From Streptomyces decoyicus (GTDB lineage Bacteria > Actinomycetota > Actinomycetes > Streptomycetales > Streptomycetaceae), in the NCBI RefSeq assembly GCF_019880305.1, contig NZ_CP082301.1, forward strand, positions 1,178,001 to 1,242,000: DNA of 64,000 bases, read 5' to 3'. The position numbers were made by a program, and so were the translations under genes. Shown one piece after another: positions 63,940 to 64,000 of the stretch. Within the stretch, counting starts at the first letter, position 1. Each line of letters starts with the position of its first letter. The notes beneath the pieces were generated by a model that worked only from the letters and a program-made list of their open reading frames with translations, did not search any database and had not been told where the DNA came from.

Positions 63940-64000
63940 GCTGCCCTCCCCATGCAAGGTGCTTCGATTTTCGATTCACTTTGCGGTGTTAATGTTTCGC

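Overview
The window is high-GC actinobacterial DNA, almost certainly from the chromosome of a Streptomyces. The evidence is strong third-position G/C bias, frequent GTG starts, ATGA/GTGA gene overlaps, DUF1707, DUF4097 and DUF574 family proteins, a bL37 ribosomal protein and a class F sortase. The first operon matches, gene for gene and in order, the angustmycin (agmA-agmF) pathway described from Streptomyces angustmyceticus. This suggests S. angustmyceticus or a close relative; the species is an inference.

Region 1 (1-5.7 kb) is a specialised-metabolite operon. It encodes a LOG-type phosphoribohydrolase, a HAD phosphatase, a PRPP-synthetase-like pyrophosphokinase, a ribulose-phosphate-type epimerase, an adenine phosphoribosyltransferase-like enzyme and an S-adenosylhomocysteine-hydrolase-like dehydratase. 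By the published pathway these turn an allulose phosphate and adenine into angustmycin C and then angustmycin A. A divergent LacI-family regulator is cut by the window edge. Two identical 14-bp palindromes lie between it and the operon.

Region 2 (5.7-24.2 kb) is accessory sequence. It holds an SGNH hydrolase, a TetR-EamA exporter operon, a small LexA-like DNA-binding protein and a decayed acetyltransferase. It also holds two short proteins with phage-like homology and a long Ig-repeat protein. A Fur-katG oxidative-stress locus carries a visible rearrangement scar. Two alpha/beta hydrolases are split by a TetR gene, and a flavin monooxygenase and a DUF1707 protein follow.

Region 3 (24.3-29.5 kb) is a co-directional group: a ribbon-helix-helix (HicB-like) protein, a DUF4097 protein, a DrrA/DrrB-type ABC exporter, a cytochrome P450 and a ferredoxin. 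A phased array of short repeats precedes it.

Region 4 (30-41 kb) handles carbon: dhaKLM dihydroxyacetone kinase, then a DeoR-type repressor with a polyol-type ABC importer (no ATPase gene) and a zinc alcohol dehydrogenase. A DUF574 methyltransferase, an ECF-like sigma factor and a STAS protein lie between.

Region 5 (41-64 kb) is mixed housekeeping and accessory sequence: an ATP-dependent DNA ligase, flavin enzymes, deaminase, lipoproteins, a phosphoribosyltransferase-hydrolase fusion, bL37, a PobA-type hydroxylase, a SpoIIE phosphatase, a sortase/CHRD pair, DUF4331 and YdcF proteins. It ends in a decayed nitronate monooxygenase/MFS chimera. Several strong hairpins separate convergent genes. 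I saw no rRNA, tRNA or CRISPR array.
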